Shown piece after piece: positions 59,692 to 64,000 of a stretch of 64,000 nucleotides of DNA; position 1 is the first letter of the stretch, and every line of letters starts with the position of its first letter. A program made the position numbers and the translations under genes. Source of the stretch: Botryococcus braunii. Its lineage: Eukaryota; Chlorophyta; Trebouxiophyceae. The notes beneath the pieces were generated by a model. The model was not told where the DNA came from. It made no database searches and saw nothing but the letters and a program-made list of their open reading frames with translations. The stretch is taken from the NCBI GenBank assembly GCA_002005505.1, contig KV908450.1:356063-420062 (forward strand), written 5' to 3'.

Positions 59692-62600
59692 ATGACCCAG
59701 TCTGCGGAATCATCTCCAATGGACCAGCTGAACCAACAGCCTCCTGTAAGTCTGGGTGGTCAATCCACAGAACAGGAGAAGACAGCACTCCCAGTGGTTT
59801 CGATACTGACAGCCTTACTGCACGAGGACACAACAAAGCCATCAACAACAAATGTTAAGGTAGCCCATCCCTTATTAAAGGATGGGTGGAATTTCAAGTC
59901 CTGGCTTTATGATCTGACCACTGCAGCCATCCACAAGGAGTGCACGGAGGCCTTTCAGAAACCCCTTCCTTTCACGAGAGCAAATGCTGCTGCCATGATG
60001 CTGATCACTGGCAGTGTCCCAGTGGAGTGGAGTCCTATGTTGACAATGAAGCCCTCTGCCTTTGATACCCTGTTATACATAGCCAATAAGTTCACTGGAG
60101 GACACAACAAGTCTGTTAACCGCCAGTGGCTACACACACTCAAAACAGAGCACATGACCAGGGAGGAGACGTTCGAGACATTTGTCATGAAAAAATTCAT
60201 ACTTTTCCAGAACCTCCTGGACAACTCCCACTCCATTGACCCCGAAGATGTCACTAATGCTATTGTGGATTGTCTCCCCACTGAGCTAGCACAGTTCAAA
60301 GGAGCACTCTATGGGCATTGTTGCGGGCGCTCCTCAGAAGATGTGGTAAAAATCCTGCAGAGCCATGCCTATGGTGCTGGCTTCAATGACCAGCTCCCTC
60401 GACCTCTTCCCAAGGCAGCGGCAGTCCTCCCAAAGTCCCAGGACCCTGAGGCAGACCAGTCAGAGCAAGACAGAAAGAGGTCACGAAAAGTCAGGTGCTG
60501 GGAGTGTGGGAGCCGTGGACACATCAGCAAGGAGTGCACAAAATGGAAAAAGGGTACTGGAGAGGAGCAAGCTGGCGACAGAAGTAAGCATTCACTGCCA
60601 AGTGTTCCCTCTGCATCCAACAGTACCCATGTTCCATGTCCTAAAAACGCAGAAGCCGTTCCTATCTCACTGCCCAGTGTGACGTTTAATGTATTACAAA
60701 GTGGTGGGATAGGGCACTCGTGCGAGGAATGGCTTGTGGACTCTGGGGCTACTGTCCACCTGGTTAATGACTTTGGTGTATTGCAGAACCCCACAGTGTA
60801 CACAGAACCACGTCAACTGCAGTTGGCTACATCAGAGTCTCATGGTTCCATCATTGCTAGTGGGAGTGTGTGTCTGGTGAATGCAGAAGGGAAGTTACTG
60901 TGGCTCCATAATGTACAATGTGTTCCACAGGCCAGCACAAATCTCTTGTCTGTATCAGCTGGGGTAAGGGATGGTATTCAATTTGTTCCACGTGAGAATG
61001 GGACCTACAGCAGTCTGGTGGGACCCATGGGTTGGGAGTGCAGCATTGTAGAAAGATATGGGTTGTATGTTCTGAGGGGAATTTATCCCACCAAATATCA
61101 GGTGGCTTGTCAAGTGTGTGTGAACCCTATGTCTGCACATCATGCTGCGCACAAACCTGCACATAACTGCAAGTTGCGAAAACTTTGGCATGAGAGGTTA
61201 GGGCATCCTGGGAAGACAGCCACAGAGCGTTTGAGCAGGGAGGAGTTGTGTACTGGGATACCTGTGTCCCTTCTTCCTTGTTCAAAGTGCGATACTCACT
61301 GTGACCCTTGTGTTCGGGGAAAGCAGTGTAAACCATCTTTCAAGCCAAGTTCACATGAGCCGCCTCGAGTACTGCATCGAATACATGCGGATACGGTTGG
61401 TGCCATGTCAACTCCTGGCGTTGAAGGGGAAAAGTTTTCTGTCACAGTAGTGGATGAGTTGTCTAATTTCGTTTCAGTGTTACCAGTCACTAGCAAGGCT
61501 ACCATTGCATCTCATTTGACAGACACTATTACATACTGGGAGAGACAGACAGAATCCAAGGTTAAGGCGGTTAGGACTGACAGGGGCACAGAGTTCTTGA
61601 ATAAAACGTTTCATGGGTTCTGTACAGAGAATGGCATTCACACTGAGACCTCTGCCGCGTATACTCCACAGCAGAATGGAGTTGCTGAGAGAATGAATCG
61701 AACATTGAAAGAGAAAGCCAGAACATTGCTGTTGGGTGTTCAGGCAGATGAGAGTCTTTGGGTGGATGCAATGCTTACTGCTGCATATTTACATAATGTG
61801 ATGCCAGTCTCTGGTCAGGAGAAAACCCCATTTGAAATGTTCACTGGCTCTGTCCCTGATCTGTCCCATTTGCGCAAGTGGGGCTGTTTGGCATACGTGA
61901 AACATGCCAAACACCAGGTGTCATCTTTGGGTGCACAGTCTGAGGCAGGTATGTTTGTGGGATACTGTCCACACACCAAGGGGTACAAGGTCCGACTGCC
62001 TGGTAGGACAGTGGTGTCTCCGAGTGTACATTTTGTGGAGAGCCAGAGTGGTGCGTCTGCCATTGGGCTTCAAGCTGCTGGGCCCGGTCCTGTATCTGCA
62101 ACCCAGCCTGGATCTAGCCTGGATCCGGACCCAGCCTCACCTCAACCGGGACCCAGCCTGGACCAGGACCTGAATCCTGTGGAATTGGAGACCCCTGCAT
62201 CCACTGAGGCAACAATTCCCATGGAGGACAACAGTAGCGAGGACGATGAACCCTCCCCAGCTCGCCCTCAAACTGCCCGACTGCATCCAGACCCCACTGC
62301 ACCCCGCGCACCTTGTGCACCCCCTGCGCGCACTAGGCACTCCAACCTCACTGCACCCTGCGCCCCCGCCGCGTCATCCCCAGTGGCGTCTCCTGGCTCT
62401 ACAGCGCCTCGTCCAGCATCCTCAAGCCAATCACCTGGAGTCAGTGAGGTGCCCAGGCGCATGCATGCTGCTACCAGGCATGGGACCTCTGCACCAACCA
62501 CCAGTGGAGGGATTCGCACCATAGCCCGACTGAGACTCATGGCAGTACCACTGGCCAAGTCTCCAACTTCACGCACCCCGGGCGCATTCCCCTGGCCTGG

Positions 62601-63322
62601 TGGTACGGCACGTTTCCAGCTGCAGCCTGGAGCTTTGACACGTGCAGAGCGTCTGCAGCAACGAAATGCTCGTAAACAGCAACCCAAGTCTGGTGACATC
62701 ACAGAGCAGGCTGGGATCGAAGCTGCTGATGAAGCTCCTACCACCGTCACTGTACATGATGACATCAGTACAGAAGAAGGGGGGATTACAACGTCCAGGG
62801 AACCAGGGGAAGCAGGAGACGTAGGGGAAGCAGGAGAAGCAGAATGTACTGGGAGGGGTACTGGAGTTGACACTGACTCTGCAGTGGAGGGTGATTCAAG
62901 TGCTGTTGATCAGTGTAGCGATGACAATGCTGTTACTATGCATGTACGTGATGAGGCTGTAGGGAGGCTTGTTAATGCAAAATGTGAATCTGATCGTGAA
63001 ACTTGACTTCGAGTTAGCAATGTGCATGACGCAGTGGACCATTCTGAGATGGTATGTGAACATGAAGAGATGATAACTGCTGCTGCTGTGAGAGAAGATG
63101 AGAGCGGGAGTCAGGAAGCACGGAGAGTAGTGGGTCAGATGAGATCCAGAGGCAAGGTTGCATTCTTTGATAATCTGCCATCTGCCACAAGGCAGAGCTC
63201 AGATAATCCATGGGCAGGATCTGCCAGGATTGTTAGAGACATTTTGCATGCGCAAGATGGGGCAGAACCCAGTGGGGAGATGCCTTCATGTGTGTTCCGT
63301 ACGGCGGATTCAGGAGGGGATG
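59692..63322 (+). pseudogene. Copia-alpha copy 5 gag-protease-integrase (best gag-int copy; one nonsense, truncated)
   Basis: ATG 59692; open for 1104 codons to a TGA at 63004-63006 that replaces CGA (Arg) of the other copies; the frame then continues to 63322. Gag; zinc knuckle C-W-E-C-G-S-R-G-H-I-S-K-E-C about residue 268; protease W-L-V-D-S-G-A-T-V-H-L about 346. Integrase H-H-C-C about 495-550 and core I-H-A-D-T-V-G about 564, R-T-D-R-G-T-E-F-L about 627, N-G-V-A-E-R-M-N-R about 661. Then Pro/Ala/Ser-rich and Glu-rich spacers. RT and RNase H are missing. Confidence 0.9.
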
Positions 63323-63786
63323 TGTTGTAGGTAATGACCTAGATCAGGTAATTACTTAGGGAGCATTACTGTTTGTTGTAAGTAATGACCCAGATCAGGT
63401 AATTACTCAGGGAGCATTACCGTGGACTTATTCAGAGGTATTCTTCTGACTCATCCTAGGCAAAACAGTCGTGCATGCCAGGCTGCCCTGGACGGCACAA
63501 CACTGTTGGGCCTTAGGTGCAAACTACTGCATACTTCTTCCAGCTAGTCCTAGGAACTTGGCTGTGAAGCGACATAATTCCTTGACAGACCTCAGTCTTC
63601 CTCACGTAACTTCACATAGAGGTTTGGACAACTTTGCATTGACTCACACAGCATCGTGGCACTCAGTGGAACTTGTTTTTGGGACCTCGAATACGTCTTC
63701 GAGGTCAGTCAAACTAATTCTTAGGCGGCCACATCAGTGTGTTTAATTAGGTACAGAAAATGGGACCTTTAGGTATTTTGTCTAGG
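63323..63786 (+). repeat. Copia-alpha LTR, copy 6 (start only)
   Basis: TGTTGTAGG at 63323 and TGTTGTAAG at 63374 (51-bp duplication again); interrupted at 63787. Confidence 0.88.
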
Positions 63787-64000
63787 TCAAGCATTTCTGC
63801 TTGCGGCGTCACCTGCAGTGATGGCACGACGGCAGCGTCACTTCGTAGCCTGTGGGAAAAACCGTCCACGCTACAACGTTTCCAGGAACAGCACACAGCA
63901 CTCTCCAACAGTAGAGGTTGGTCAAGGATACCAACATGCTTCGGACAAGTCTTACAAATGATCTTAACTGCTCTCACTCTTGCTAAAGACCACGTAACAC
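63787..64000 (-). repeat. Copia-beta LTR end (minus), continues past the window
   Basis: The plus strand begins TCAAGCATTTCTGC, the reverse complement of the beta LTR 3' end, and matches 42176 downward. It sits inside the alpha LTR after TCTAGG. Either a solo LTR or the 3' end of a second beta element. Confidence 0.9.

Larger units (their letters stand above)
58681..63322 (+). mobile_element. Copia-alpha copy 5 (5' part)
   Basis: 5' LTR (58681-59540, with 51-bp duplicated start), primer site 59541-59555, leader, and gag-pol as far as the spacer before RT. It is cut at 63322 by the next alpha LTR. Confidence 0.9.

Overview
The window is nuclear DNA of a eukaryote. Spliced GT-AG genes and proline-rich extracellular linkers of the S/P-P-P-P type point to a green alga, probably a chlorophyte or prasinophyte; the genus cannot be fixed from the sequence. 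No rRNA, tRNA or prokaryotic-type operon was seen.

Layout. (1) 1-5157: the 3' part of a multi-exon plus-strand gene for a secreted-type protein with at least three jacalin-related (beta-prism) lectin units. Each unit is encoded by a tiny exon of 56-59 nt plus a larger exon, and proline-rich linkers join the units. (2) 5158-8031: mostly intergenic, with a likely TATA box and first exon of another secreted protein (6591-6787) and a long CA microsatellite. (3) 8032-64000: almost nothing but nested LTR retrotransposons.

The retroelement stack, from outer to inner: Gypsy-A (minus, 10899-13107) is cut by Copia-alpha copy 1 (13108-15720). That copy is cut by Gypsy-D (starts 15721). Gypsy-D is cut by Gypsy-C (17039-22898, TSD ATTGG), by Copia-alpha copy 2 (23043-39734, TSD CTATC), by an intact Copia-beta (41298-48533, TSD GTTTG) and finally by alpha LTRs at 52299. 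Copia-alpha copy 2 itself carries a complete minus-strand Copia-alpha copy 3 (27167-35538). Skipping the insertions makes the Gypsy-D reading frame continuous through three separate breakpoints, which proves the order. From 52299 to the end lie rearranged Copia-alpha pieces (copies 4, 5 and 6), a solo LTR inside an LTR (TSD CCAAT), a third LTR type (gamma) and the end of another Copia-beta LTR.

How the parts work together: the Copia elements carry one gag-protease-integrase-RT-RNase H frame; the Gypsy elements carry protease-RT-RNase H-integrase with a C-terminal chromodomain. Both Copia families start internally with a sequence complementary to the anticodon arm of initiator tRNA-Met, as in half-tRNA priming. 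The least expected signal is in the Copia-alpha LTR. It holds two copies of one leader module, one with and one without a 108-nt GT...AG segment, and the same arrangement with the same 108-nt length occurs in an older diverged relative. This looks like an intron in the LTR leader next to its own processed copy. The other two Copia LTR types also hold duplicated modules ending in CAG|G.
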